A DNA stretch of 64,000 nt from Catenaria anguillulae PL171 (lineage: Eukaryota > Blastocladiomycota > Blastocladiomycetes > Blastocladiales > Catenariaceae). Made by a program: the position numbers and the translations under genes. Every line of letters starts with the position of its first letter. Positions within the stretch are counted from its first letter, which is position 1. This document shows, in pieces, positions 28,960 to 40,600 of the stretch. The DNA is taken from positions 62,001 to 126,000 of the forward strand of contig MCFL01000004.1 in assembly GCA_002102555.1 (NCBI GenBank). Direction: 5' to 3'. The notes beneath the pieces were generated by a model that was not told the origin of the DNA, did no database searches, and was given only the letters and a program-made list of their open reading frames with translations.

Positions 28960-29344
28960 CGCTGTGTCAAGTAGTTGGTCAACTTGGTATGAAGCGCATC
29001 ACCACGGAAAGCAAGGAATACAATTGGGTGACTGTTGCAGCCACCATTCATGTTGGAGAAGAGACAACGATGCCAACCACCTGCACCAAGGCCGAACCAA
29101 AGAAGATTACTCTGAGTCCAGGCAAGAAAAGGGCTCATTGAATGATTATGTTTCCTGGAACCAAAGCGTCTTGAGTTGTTCTTAACAGGGCATAAACAAT
29201 GCAGGCCATTATTCCCACAATCATGAGCCAGTACCAGTATTGCATTGCAAAGATACTGTGTTTGCATGGGGCAAGTATTGGTATGACATGTCAAATCCAG
29301 CAACCTGTACAAGAATAGACATCAGAAGAAAATGATAGTACATG

Positions 29345-29715
29345 TACCAAAATGCGTCAGGTCATGTGGCAAGTCTATGTTGGCAAGTGCGTGACACTTG
29401 AGCCAATGCTGTTGATCGTCGAGAGCACCACAGAGAGCACAATTTGGGGATGGTACCCTCTCTGGCCAATACTTGTGGAGTTGAGCACGAGTTGGCAGGC
29501 GACTCATCAAAACCTTGACGCGGAACATGACTGATGCATCGTTGGCAAACAATGTGAACATGGCCGATGCCTTGCGAGCATTACAAATGGCCCCATAAAG
29601 CACCATCAGGGCAGGCTGCCCAACCAACTTGAGCATATACGAGTACAAATTGATGCGGGATGTACCTGTGCTTGACGCCGAATCGCGTGGCCCACCTGCG
29701 CATACACCAGCTCAT
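29345..29715 (-). mobile_element. LINE-A copy, part 2: start of C-terminal domain
   Basis: Continuation of the LINE-A element at 31139-34499, cut off from it by LINE-B copy 2. It reads GHAIRRQAQVHPASICTRIC in a shifted frame, then LYSYMLKLVGQPALMVLYGA and the Cys/His segment RLPTRAQLHKYWPERVPSPN with CALCGALDDQQHWLKCHALA. After that the similarity stops abruptly (about 29,380), so the 3' end of this LINE-A copy is missing. Confidence 0.8.
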
Positions 29716-31138
29716 TTGGCGCACTGTTGCAGCTTGGGCACTTGCCAGTGTACACCAGCCTTGGCAAGGCGCTCCAGGCGGCATCTCGGGCAGAAGCAAG
29801 GGTGCAGCTCGCGAGCCATGTGTACAAGCTCGTCCCGGAGCCCAACATGCTCATATTTGCAAAGGCCATTCGCAGTGGCCGCAAGCCCGCCGCGCGTGTC
29901 GCATCATTCTCCCTTGACTCTCTGGTCACTTTCCGTGTCAAGGTGCTCACGGGACAGCTCCCAACGCTTGCCCAATTGCACATGTACTGGCCAGATCGCG
30001 CCCTGTCACCGCTCTGCACGCTGTGTGGCTCTTTGGATGACCAGCAGCATTGGGTGGTGTGTCCAAGGCTGGCTGACGAGTGGTGGGAGCTTGGCGTGGC
30101 GGCCCACGAATGCGTTGAGCAACTTTTGCCAGGCGCTGACACGACTCTCGCCGTCCAGGCAAGAAGTGTGCTTGCCCACTTGTTGCACCCAAGTCGCCTG
30201 CGCGCAACAGCGGCGTGTGTAGTAGACTTGGCACTACGCAGGAGGTTCCCCGGACTTGCATCCAAGCTCCCGCGGATTGTGGCAAGTGTTTCGCTGCTCA
30301 TCTGGTGCACGGTGTGGAAGCCCCGGTGTGAGAAGGTTGGCTCGATTGCTCCACCAGGCCAAGACAACCGAGGCGCGACCAATTGCCTCTGCCAAGTATG
30401 CACGACCAAAGGTCAACAACGACATCAAGTAGCGGCGTCCATGTCTGCGACTGAGATTGCATGCCACTTCACACACGAGTTGGCTGTTGGTGCTCCACCC
30501 CTCCTTGGTGCTGCCCAGGGCGACATCAGGCCGCTCCCTTGGGCACTCTGGCATCACCTTGGTGCCATGCCGGGCCTGGCACAACCACTTTTTGGACTCC
30601 AGCCATTGGCAAAACGTTTTGCAAACCGCATTGTGGTGCGTAGCTTGCCCGGGCCCCCCCGACTTTTGTTCCTGCCCTCTCCCTGCCACAAACCTAGCCC
30701 CCCGACAGTCACCCCGCCCGCCTCACTCCCTCTTCTGAACTTCCGTTGGAAAAATGAAAACCACTGCAAAAAAAAAAAAAAAAGATCGGATGTCTCACAT
30801 GGACTGTTTGTTTCCCACGCTCCCCTGCATCGATTGTCATACGCCCGCGCCTCGACCCCCCCCCCCCCCCAACCTGCACTCTTGATGCTGCCTTTGCCCT
30901 CACCTTGATTTCTTGCCCTTATCACCATTGGCTTGCATATTCTTCCTTCCCCCTCCCCCCTCCCCCCCTCCCCACTGTTGCCAACCGCTCCTTCCATTGT
31001 GTTGTGTGCCTGTTGCTGCCTCTGGCAGGTGTATTCTGAGTGTCTGTTTGAATTATCCACCCTTTCCCTTCCTCTTTGGGTGTTCAGAGCTGATACGATT
31101 TTATAAATACATGCGACGTGGTTAACAAAAAAAAAAAA
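29716..31138 (+). mobile_element. LINE-B copy 2, 5'-truncated, nested in LINE-A
   Basis: A 1,423-base insertion with a perfect 13-base target-site duplication TACACCAGCTCAT (29703-29715 and 31139-31151). It starts inside ORF2, just after RNase H (LQLGHLPVYTSLGKALQAAS), keeps the Cys/His domain (LCTLCGSLDDQQHWVVCPRL) and the 3' UTR with an internal A run and a long C run, and ends CGTGGTTAAC plus poly-A. It is nearly identical to copy 1, so both are young. The protein frame is open to beyond the normal stop because of a C insertion near 30,655. Confidence 0.93.
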
Positions 31139-34100
31139 TACACCAGCTCATGGCCTACCTGCACCAGCACGCCGAAATCAATTGCGTCCAGAAACCGTGG
31201 CGAAAAGGCGTACACCTCGCGGCAATTTGCACCACAACGGGCAAGCTTGTCAGCCTTCTCGTTCCCTGCATTCCCATCATGGCCCTTGACTGTCACAAGA
31301 TCCAGCACGAGCTTCTTTTCCTTGACCAGTGCACGAAGGACAAGTAACAAGTCGTGCAGCGGCGACGGGTGACGTGGCCCAATCGCCTTGGCATCGGGCA
31401 GGCCCAGAAACATGGGAACAACCTGCACAGCAACAGCCGAGTCTGAGAAAACACGCACATGCGATCCATCAGGGAGCTTGTCAACAATGGCAATGATAGC
31501 AGCAACCTCAGGGCACGATGAGCTGGTTGGCGCAGGTGGCAAGCGGCTGATGATTTCCAGGTCAAGCTGGGGGCAGTGAGCGCCAAGCCCCATGGCGGCG
31601 TTGTCTGCGTCCGTGGCAGGCCGCAGCGAGCCATCAGTCCAACAGTTGAGGATCGTGCCATGGTGTGCTGTGAGCGGTCGTGTGACATTCGCAAGTGGAG
31701 GATCTGAGTAGGCTGAGGTTGGACGGTGGCACTGGTTGTCGTCACTGCCGTTGTCGCTGTCTACATCCATGTCGTCTTGCGCATATCCAGGGAAGAAACT
31801 GGATATGTACGGGCAGTGCTCCGGCAATTCGCGGTTGGGCGCAAGAACAACATATGCGTCCACACCGTCCCGACGCGCCGTGAGCGTCTTGGCTGAGATT
31901 GGGTACGTGTACGCAAGTGGGATGGTGACGAGGCAGTCAGGCACGTCACACTTTGCTGATGACAATTGGCAGTTACCCGTATCGCCACAGTCAAGGCATA
32001 AATGGAGGAGAGTGTGGTCGGGGGGCACAACACCCTCGTCAAGCATCAGGCAAGTGCATTCTGCAAGGTGGCGCAGCGTGATGATTGGTCCGTTCACCGT
32101 GTTATGGGAATCAACGGCAACACACACACCAAAGGTTGGCAGCCCGTTTTCCCCCACGAAGACCATGAGTTGGCCAACATGGTGTCGCGGCGCAAGGGCC
32201 AGGCGGGGCTGAATCGGCATCGCAGCAACTGGGCAGAGAGACATGCACCAGTCGGAAACGGCGTTGGTCAAAGCAACCAGGGCATTGTGCAGGCGACCAT
32301 GGTGAGGGCATCTCTTGGCAAGCAAATGCCGGATAGAGACGAATGCGTTTGCATACCGTGCTGGGGTACTGTCCTGGTCTTGGAAACAACAGAGGGAAAC
32401 AAGGGGAGAAAGTGAGTAAACACCAGCAGCATGGAGACGGGAGCGCAAGGTATGAAGGACAGGCGATGGGATAACGGCCTCCAAAGGGATGTCATCCACT
32501 GGACAAACACGTAAAGGGTCAGCACGCCCAGCGAGGTGAATTGAGGTGAGAGAACTAGAAAGAAAGGGAAGAAGGTTTAGAAGCGGAGAGGCAGGGAGAC
32601 CTGCTGATGTAAATTGGCTTGGCGGGTGCAAGAGTGGGTTGGCCCACCAATGGATTGCACGTTGGGCAAGACTGGATATGGTGCATGCGACTTGAAAATG
32701 CTTGCTTTGCACGGTTTGGCTCAAACAGTAGCAAAGGTGCGAGACTCGAGCTGTGAGGATGGTGTGCTTGATGGAGGCAAGTCTGTATGTGGCTGCATCG
32801 TAGAAGACCAAGACTGGTGTGTTGGATGGCAATCTGGCCGCAGCTCGAACCACTGCACGGAGCTTCGCGTCAAGCTGGTCAAGGAAAGTCGGTGACGGGA
32901 TGTAACCAAACGCACTGTACGCAACCGCGGGGATGATTGCTGAGTTGATCACATATACCACAATCCTGGCAGGGACCCGTTTCGTCCTCAGGACGTTGAT
33001 CGCACTTGTCACAGCATCCCTCATCACTTTTTCTGTCGCCTTCCTTGGTCCAGACCCATCCACAAATACACCCAGGTATCTCTTCATCTCTCCTTGGCCT
33101 GCGTGCGGCACCTCAACTCTTCTCGACGTCACACTCCCCACCCCACCATCTCTTGTGTTGAAAGCCAGTACAAAGCCTTTGCTTGCGTTTGCCCGGATCC
33201 GGGTGAGTAGGTTGAACGCGTCGACCAAGTCCACAACCTGCTGGAGCAGCTCATGCGAGCGGGCAAAGAAAATAGCATCGTCAATATACCCAATTGCTAC
33301 GTACCGCCGACGATCAATCACTTTCACACTTCCGAACGGCTTCCCACCACCTGTGTCCGGTACCTTAACTAGTAGCTCGACACAACCGCTGCTCTCGTCC
33401 ACCGCACACAGCAGAATGTCGTAGAATGCATTCCATAGGAACGGCGATTCGACGCCACCCTGGGGTATACCTCGGTGAAGCTGAATCCGCCTTGTCAATC
33501 CAAATGCCGTGATCACCGACGCAGTGCGCCCCTCTAGGAAGTTGCGACAATAGAAATCCACAAATTGCACCGGCAAACGCAATCGCAAGAGCGCCAGGCG
33601 TACAAAGTGATGTGGCACAGTGTCAAATGCTTTCGACTTGTCTTCTAAATACGCCCACAGCTCCTCCTCAGCGTCGGCTGCTTGCGCTTGGGCGATAAGA
33701 CCATGGAGAATGTCGATTGGGAGGCGTGTGTCAGTACCCTTGAGCGCTGAGAATCGAGCACCACGCAGCACTTGTCTTTCGACGGCCACGTCTTGAATAC
33801 GCCGCCACATGACCGCACATTCGAGTAGGGTGATGGGTCGCATGGCGTCACCGTCGCCCGTGTAGCCCTCTGCCTTTTTGGCGCCAGGTAAATGACTCCA
33901 TATCGCCACTCGCTCGGCACCCAGTCCGCCAAATACATGTCAGTGAACAAGCGTGCTAGAATTCTGTGCCCGACGGTTCCAAGCGCAGCGTAGTGGCGGT
34001 GTCGAAGTTCTGTTGCCCCTGGGGCCTTGTCGATGTCTACAGAACACAAGACGTGAGCAATGTCCTCGGGTGTAACCTCCTTTCCACTCCACCCCACCAC

Positions 34101-34499
34101 GATTCGTGGACCCAATGCAGTGGTTGCAATGCTCGGCGGATCGAGGCTGGAGCTGATCTACGTTCCCATGTTCCTCATGTCCGAAGCAACCTTGCCAGTG
34201 AGCGGCTGTCGCATCCATGACCTCGCTTGGAAGCAGCTTGATGCCGTCTGCAGTCACCACCCGATCCAGGCAGTTGGGTGGTTGTTTTCGCTCCATGACT
34301 GATCGCATGACAACCCCGGTCTTGACGCCAAACTTTTCCGTTCGCGAGGCCACTGCAGCGTCGATCTGCTCCCTTTTTGCCTGTCCGACTCCGTTGCACA
34401 ATCTCAAGCAGTCGTTCTTTTTCACGCACCAGGTCGTCGCGCGAGGATTCCGTACCAATCGCTGGTGCCACTTGACTGAGCGCATCACGTTCTTCAACT
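31139..34499 (-). mobile_element. LINE-A copy, part 1: RT and RNase H
   Basis: The fullest LINE-A reverse transcriptase in the window. The long frame ending at 31139 (from about 33,900) contains RT blocks MRPITLLECA, GARFSALKGTDTRL, EDKSKAFDTVPHH, HRGIPQGGVESPFLWNAF and the intact catalytic YIDD box (YVAIGYIDDAIFFA). A His/Cys connector (CLDCGDTGNC) and RNase H with all four acidic residues (NCWTDGS, PEVAAIIAIVD, VFSDSAVAV, GHDGNAGNEKADKLA) follow. The upstream linker (33,880-34,499) is broken by frameshifts, and six residues are missing after LLECA relative to the copy at 53,880. So the element is inactive even apart from the LINE-B insertion at its end. Confidence 0.9.
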
Positions 34500-36888
34500 T
34501 AGGATCACTACCACATGTATTGAAGCTGAAAAACCAACACAGAAGTCTTGAAAGAAGGTACAAGAGCAGGAAGGTCACAGATTCAAGACACTCAACGGAT
34601 GACAAAAGCAAGCAGAGAAAATGGCAAGCGGCACAGCAGTAGCTCCGACACTTGGTCATGTACATCCAGCCGGCACGTCCAGAGAAAGTTGGTGAGCGCT
34701 GGGCATCGGAACCAGTGCTGCTGATTGTCGAAGGCACCACAAAGTACACAGTTCGGGGATGGCACCTGGCTCGGCCAATATTGTGGAACTGGGCGCGAGT
34801 CGGCAGACGCCCCGTCAAAACCTTGACGCGGAATGTGACTGAGGAGTCGTCAGCATGTGCAATCTTGATCATCCACTCTTGGTTAAGGGTCGCACAAACT
34901 CAGGCTGCGGGCCGCCTTGTCGGACAGCTTGGTTTGTGTGGTTACCACAATACCTGCGTGTTGTCGTTGCGCGTAGTTGAGGGTCTCGACAAGGCGGTTG
35001 TGCGCTTGGGAGCCACGGATGTTGGCGACTAGGATGTTGACAGGGAACTCGGCGTGTGTTGCATGGGAGTCAATATCTGTGTTGTTGCCGCTCAGTCGGA
35101 GTCTTACAGTCTGTGGTTGCCGCCAATGCGGCTTACGTCTATTAGTAAGGTTGTTCTGTGGTGAGATTGAAGCAGTACCAAAAGCTGTTGTCCGATGCGG
35201 TATATCCAAAAAGTCGACAGGTTGGTTGGGTGGAACCATCATTGGGCTGGGGAATGTCAGCCGTTTGGTTTCAGACCCCCTTGTCTCTCCACCAGCGCCA
35301 CCTTCTCCGTGCAGGCGATTTTGCGAAGTTTCACCCGAGCGGCTCGTGGCAGCTCCCGCTGCACCACCCAATGGGAGAGTTGACCGTCCAGTTGCCGGGA
35401 CCGGCGTTGCGTCGCGTGACCGCGATTGTCTGCCTGGTTGTTGTGTTCACCCGCCAAGGAAAAAGCGAGGGGACTGGTCAATGGTGGACGCCATGACTTG
35501 TTGATTGCCAAAGATGGCCTTGTAGAAGTGAGATCCGTTGACAAGCTCTCACCGGCAATGGCAGTCAACTTGTACTTGCGCTTGAGGAGCCTCCGAGATG
35601 CGCTCTGGGAATGCGGCGTCGCCGTCCACGATCAGGTCGAGCTATTGCTTCGCAGGCATGGCCTGACTGCCCATGCCCAGTTGGCACGTACCCTTGTTGA
35701 CTCGTTGTTGACGGGGCAATCCCTCCGTGCCACGGCAGCGTGCATTGTCGACCTTTCCGTCCGCCTACAGTTCCCTCAGCTGGCACCGCTTCTGCCGCAT
35801 ATCGTCATGTGCGCATCAGCCACCATATGGCAAGTGGTTTGGAAACAGCACTTTGCACTCGTTGGGCCAATCAGCGAGGAGGATCCAGATGCCACCCAGT
35901 GTCTCTGCGACATTTGCCGGCCAGCACAATCGGCAGCTCGGCAGCCTGTTGGGTTGGGTAATGATGCGACCCTGGTCGCCACACACTACCTCCACGAGTG
36001 CCATGCAGGTCTCCCCCCCCCCCCCCCCCTTCTTGGCAAGCGGTCGATGGCTCTGCACCCAGTCCCCCTTGGCGTTTGGCAGGCACATTCGGCGCTCCCT
36101 GGTTTGGCAACCCCACGGTTGGCTTTGCGCAGTCTCGGCGACAGTTTGCATTGCGTGTTGGTATGTCGTCTGGTACCCATATTGTTTATTCTCCCATCCT
36201 CTCTGTGATCAGCATTTCTCGTTGATGTCACAATGACTGCATAGTTCAGCAACAAAAGCCAAAAAAAGAGGGTAGTTCTCGTTGTGTACGGATTGGTGTG
36301 GTGTCGGTCCTGCCTGGTTTTGCTCTCCCTTGTTCCCGCCCATCACCCATGCGACATTGTGTTCCCGCCCTCCCACTTCCTTGTACAATTGCTCTTTCCC
36401 TTTCACTTGTTGTGTTTTGTATTTGTCTTGTATTTGCTCTGGTCATTGTTTTGTTTTGTTTCATCACCTCTGCTTCCTCCCCCCCCCCCCTATTTCATCT
36501 CCCCCGCCGGTCATTCTTGACCCCTACTGCCACTCGCTTGCTTCTCTTGCTTGCCTGTGCCTCTTTTCATGGGTGCTTAAGACCCCAGCCTAGTTGCTCT
36601 TGTATTTTTGTCCCCGAGCCTCCTTTGTTGGTTTCTTGTCTTAATGCATGCAGTAGCGATTGGAAAAAAAAAAGTACTTGCGCTTGAGGTGCTCAAGGGC
36701 GGCATCTTGATTGACAGAGTGGGGTATGGGCCTACCCAAGCCATCAACGGCGACGCCGGGGCATCAACATCAATGGCATTGGACATTGTGATCGTATTGT
36801 GTACCTGGATAGGGGTTGCGGGGGGCTTGCTGAGTTGATTGCTTAAAGTTAAATGTCTTGGCTATGAATAGAGTTCCGTCAAGTCCTC
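34500..36888 (-). mobile_element. LINE-A deletion derivative (ORF1 start, APE start, C-terminal piece, 3' tail)
   Basis: On the minus strand, a 5' leader and ORF1 start (ATG at 36786, MSNAIDVDAPASPLMAWVG) are interrupted by LINE-C and resume at 35587. ORF1 breaks off near 35,455 and is followed by the start of ORF2, an APE-type endonuclease N-terminus (VNILVANIRGSQAHNRLVET, GIVVTTQTKLSDK). This in turn is joined near 34,875 to the C-terminal Cys/His region and the 3' UTR, ending in the LINE-A tail at about 34,503. Large internal deletions removed most of ORF1, APE, RT and RNase H. It links the CCHC-type ORF1 and LINE-A ORF2 to one element type. Confidence 0.7.
35588..36673 (+). mobile_element. 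LINE-C fragment: C-terminal domain and 3' end, nested in LINE-A ORF1
   Basis: A 1,086-base 5'-truncated insertion with a 16-base duplication GTACTTGCGCTTGAGG (35572-35587 and 36674-36689). It encodes a C-terminal ORF2 domain related to but distinct from LINE-A and LINE-B (LRDALWECGVAVHDQVELLL, LRATAACIVDLSVRLQFPQL, LCDICRPAQS, ATHYLHECHAG). Then comes a pyrimidine-rich 3' UTR ending GCAGTAGCGATTGG plus poly-A. A run of about 17 C at 36010-36026 within the coding part probably marks slippage. Confidence 0.88.
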
Positions 36889-37410
36889 CACCTTGTATGG
36901 AATACCCACAGCATTGCACGCCTTTTCAAGTGCTGTGCAGATGGTTGGGCTGAAGTAGAGAGTTGAGAGGAGTTTCCTCAGCTGGTAATGCAAGTGGTGT
37001 GTTAGTCAGAGTCAGACTGATGCAGACAGAAAACCAGTGCAAGTTTAATAACACACCCCAGGTACAAGTCAGTGAAGCATATCAATGACCCTTTGTGCAG
37101 CTCAGTTGGTCTGTGCTGCAGGCAGTACACGCCCTCAAATTTGTGAGACAAGCCTTCCCTGCGAAGCATGCTGTTGAGGGTAAGGGGCTTTTGTGATTGA
37201 GGAGGCGTTGTTCATTGTGAGCGCAACAACTTGCTCAAGTGTAAGCAGCAAGCACGTTCTTGATTAGATGAGCAATTTCATCACCAGTCTTTGCATTGGG
37301 TGGGACAAAGTCGAGGAGAGCTTGGTGGTGGATGGCATGTTGATCGTTAAGAGTGAGGAACGACGCGGTGATTGCTGGTTGATCAAGTGAGACAGCAGCA
37401 CAGTTGGTTT
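36889..37410 (-). pseudogene. Decayed transposase remnant, possibly hAT
   Basis: A minus-strand frame near 37,250-37,390 reads ITASFLTLNDQHAIHHQALL then DFVPPNAKTGDEIAHLIKNV before a stop. The pattern (aromatic/Leu strand, then an xTGxxIAxxIxxxL helix) resembles the RNase-H-like core of hAT transposases. There is no full domain, and flanking parts have stops. The call is tentative; it may belong to the same family as the hAT C-terminus at the right edge of the window. Confidence 0.3.
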
Positions 37411-37683
37411 TTGTTTTTTGTTAACCACGTTGCATGTATTTATAAAATCATATCAGACATGAACACCCAAAGAGGAAGGGAAAAGGGGATAATTCAAACA
37501 GATACTCAGAATACACCTGCCAGAGGCAGCAACAGGCACACAACACAATGGAAGGAGCGGGGGAGTGGGGGAAAGAAGCAGTTCATGTGGGACATTCAAT
37601 CAGTTCGTTTTTTTTTCCATGGTTTCTGTTTTCAAAAGGAAGTTTAAAGGAGGGGTGAGGTAGGCGGGTTGAAGGCCATGGAG

Positions 37684-40600
37684 CTAGGTTTGTGGCAGGG
37701 AGAGGACAGGAACAAAAGTCGTGTGGGGCCCGGACAAGCTGCGCACCACAACGCGGTTTGCAAAACGTTTTGCCGATGGCTGGAGTCCAAAAAGTGGTTG
37801 TGCCAGGCCCGGCATGGCACCAAGGTGATGCCAGAGTGCCCAAGGAAGCGGCCTGATGTCGCCTTGGGCAGCACCAAGGAGGGGTGGGGCACCAACAGCC
37901 AACTCGTGCGTGAAGTGGCATGCAATTTCAGTCGCAGACATGGATGCCGCTACTTGATGTCGTTGTTGACCTTTGGTCGTGCATACTTGGCAGAGGCAAT
38001 TGGTCACACCTTGGTTGTCTTGGCCTGGTGGAGCAATCGAGCCAACCTTCTCACACCGCAGCTTCCACACCGTGCACCATACGAGCAACGAAACACTTGC
38101 CACAATCCGCGGGAGCTGGGGTGCAAGTCCGGGGAACCTCCTGCGTAGTGCCAAGTCTACTACGCACGCCGCTGTTGCGCGCAGGCGACTCGGGTGCAAC
38201 AAGTGGGCAAGCACACTTCTTGCCTGGAGGGCGAGAGTGTTGGTCAGCGCCTGGCAAAAGTTGCTCAACACATTCGTGGGCCGCCACGCCAAGCTCCCAC
38301 CACTCGTCAGCCAGCCTTGGACACACCACCCAATGCTGCTGGTCATCCAAAGAGCCACACAGCGTGTAGAGCGGTGACGGGGCGCGATCCGGCAAGTACA
38401 TGTGCAATTGGGCGAGCGTTGGGAGCCGCCCCGTGAGCACTTTGACGCGAAAAGTGACCATTGAGTCGAGGGAGAATGATGCGACACGTGCGGCGGGCTT
38501 GCGGCCACTGCGAATGGCCTTTGCAAATATGAGCATGTCGGGTTCCGGGATGAGCTTGTACACATGGCTTGCGAGCTGCACCCTTGCTTCTGCCCGGGAT
38601 GCCGCTGGAGCGCCTTGCCGAGGCTAGTGTACACTGGCAATGCCCAAGCTGCAACAGTGCGCCAAAGTCAATCTCTGCGAGAAATTCCTTGCTAAACCTG
38701 CACGCCCAAGGCGCAGATGCCCCCGCGACGCAAGCTGATCAGCCTTGTCGTTGTTGCGGTCTCCTGAGTGGCCTTTGACCTTGACTATGGTGATGCTCAG
38801 GTTGCGGCGGCGCACAATTGCCCTCAAACAAGGAGGAGATCGAGCAGCGTGGGTGGCGAGCGCATTTCGGCTGTGATTGTGGTGGGTTCAGAGAGTGTGG
38901 TGGTGACAAGGAGACACGCGGCTGCCGAGTCAGAGTGGACACGGGCGCCGAGAACTTGGAGGCAGGTACGCAGCGAGCGCGCAGACAGCGTAAAGCTCGG
39001 CACGAGTCGAGCTGGCTGGTGCCGAGGGAGGCGCCAAAAAGCTCAATGCCAAGTGCGGGGCAGTGTGCGCCAAATCCCATGAGCGTTACCGAGGCCTGGT
39101 GGCAGGCTGGAGTGAGCCATCGGTCCAACAATCAAGCACCTTCCGCGTCGCCGCATGAATGGGCCACGATTCAAGGTTGGCGGGTACTCGAAAATAGCCG
39201 GCTCGCTGGCATGTACTGAGTCGTCATCGTCGCTGTTGCTTGAACGGTCCTCGGGTCTGACACGCCGCGGTTGGGATCGCCAAGTACCGGTTCTCGCAGC
39301 AACTGGACATATGGGCACAGGTGTGGGTGGGCAGAATCTGGAGCGTGGACCAAAAAGGCAACTGGGCCGTCCCGTCGGTCTACTGATTGAAGAGCAGAGA
39401 CTGGCCGGGCGAGCGAAAGCGGTACCGCGTTGGTGCAGTCTGGCCTGTTGAGGCGGTCATGTGCGAATCTGCATTGGAGTGGGTCGTCGCAATCGAGGCC
39501 GAGGTGTAGAAGAGTGCAGCCAGGCTCGGGCACTACTTGGTGGGCCAGTGGGCAGCGGCATGGCCGGAGGTGCCGCAATAAAAGGATTGTGTCGTTGGGG
39601 TCACTTCGGTGGTCGACATCGGAGCAGAGGCCGAAGACAACGGCGCCGTCACTCTCCCAGACGAAAAGCTGGCCGACGTGATAGTACGGTTGCCTGACAT
39701 GGCGCGGCGCGGTGAGCGGGTGGAGCGTGCGACTGAGCGATGCGCACCGCGCGGCGACGCAATCGACTAGTCGTTGGAGCGCGTGAAAAACACGCCCGTT
39801 TCTTCGGCACCAGGGCGCAAGGAGGCGATGAGTGGATGCTACGGCGTTTGCAAACCGGGTCGTGGTGCTGTCTTGGTCATAGAAACAAGTGGTAGAGATC
39901 AGGGGGGAAAGGGAAAGAACACGGAAGCGGAGCAGGTGGGGTCTGAGAATGTGCAACACGTCAAAAGGAATAGCCGACTCAAGGGGGATGTCGTCAGTGG
40001 GTGAGACAAGGAACGGATCAACACGACTGACGAGGTGGATGGACAAAAACGACTGCGAGAAAAGGGGCAAGATGTTGATGATGGGCGACGGGATTCTTTG
40101 GACGACGTGGGAGCGGATGCTCGGTGGTGGGTATGCTAACGGGGAGGTCCACCAGCGCAGAGCGCGCTGGGCTTGAGCAACTTGGGCGCAAGCCACGTGG
40201 AAGTGTTCGCTTGTCGTCGGTTGAGACAGGCAAAACCTGAGCCAAGAGGCCTTTGAGAAGAGCAAGGCACGTGCGATTTATTTCAGGCCGTAGGTAGACT
40301 CGTCGTAAAGCACTGAGGCTGGGGTGTTGGACGGGAGGCGAGCTACATGTCTGAGTGCATTGCGTAGTCTAGCGTCAAGACAGTCAAGAAACGAGGGTGA
40401 GGGAATGAAACCGCTGGCTCGGTAGGCTGCTGATGGGACGATCACCGCGTTGATCACGTAGGCGGCAATCTGCGCCGGAATGAGCTTCGACCACAGCACG
40501 TTGAGGGCACCAGTGACCGAGCTGAGCATTGCTCTTTCGGTCGCTTTCCTCGGCCCTGTACCATCAATGAAAACACCCAGGTACCGACGCACATCACCTG

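Larger units (their letters stand above)
27405..29344. other. Host sequence of ORF1-only element 1: decayed, hAT-like remnant
   Basis: The two flanks (27405-27548 and 28977-29344) were contiguous before the ORF1-only element inserted. An open plus-strand frame runs across the junction (from an ATG near 27,491, through LASTLCQVVGQLG, to LSPGKKRAH and a stop near 29,140). It has no recognised domain. The right flank contains copies of a CAGTATTG/AAGTATTGGTA motif like those next to the hAT transposase at the right end of the window, so this may be a decayed hAT element. Confidence 0.35.
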
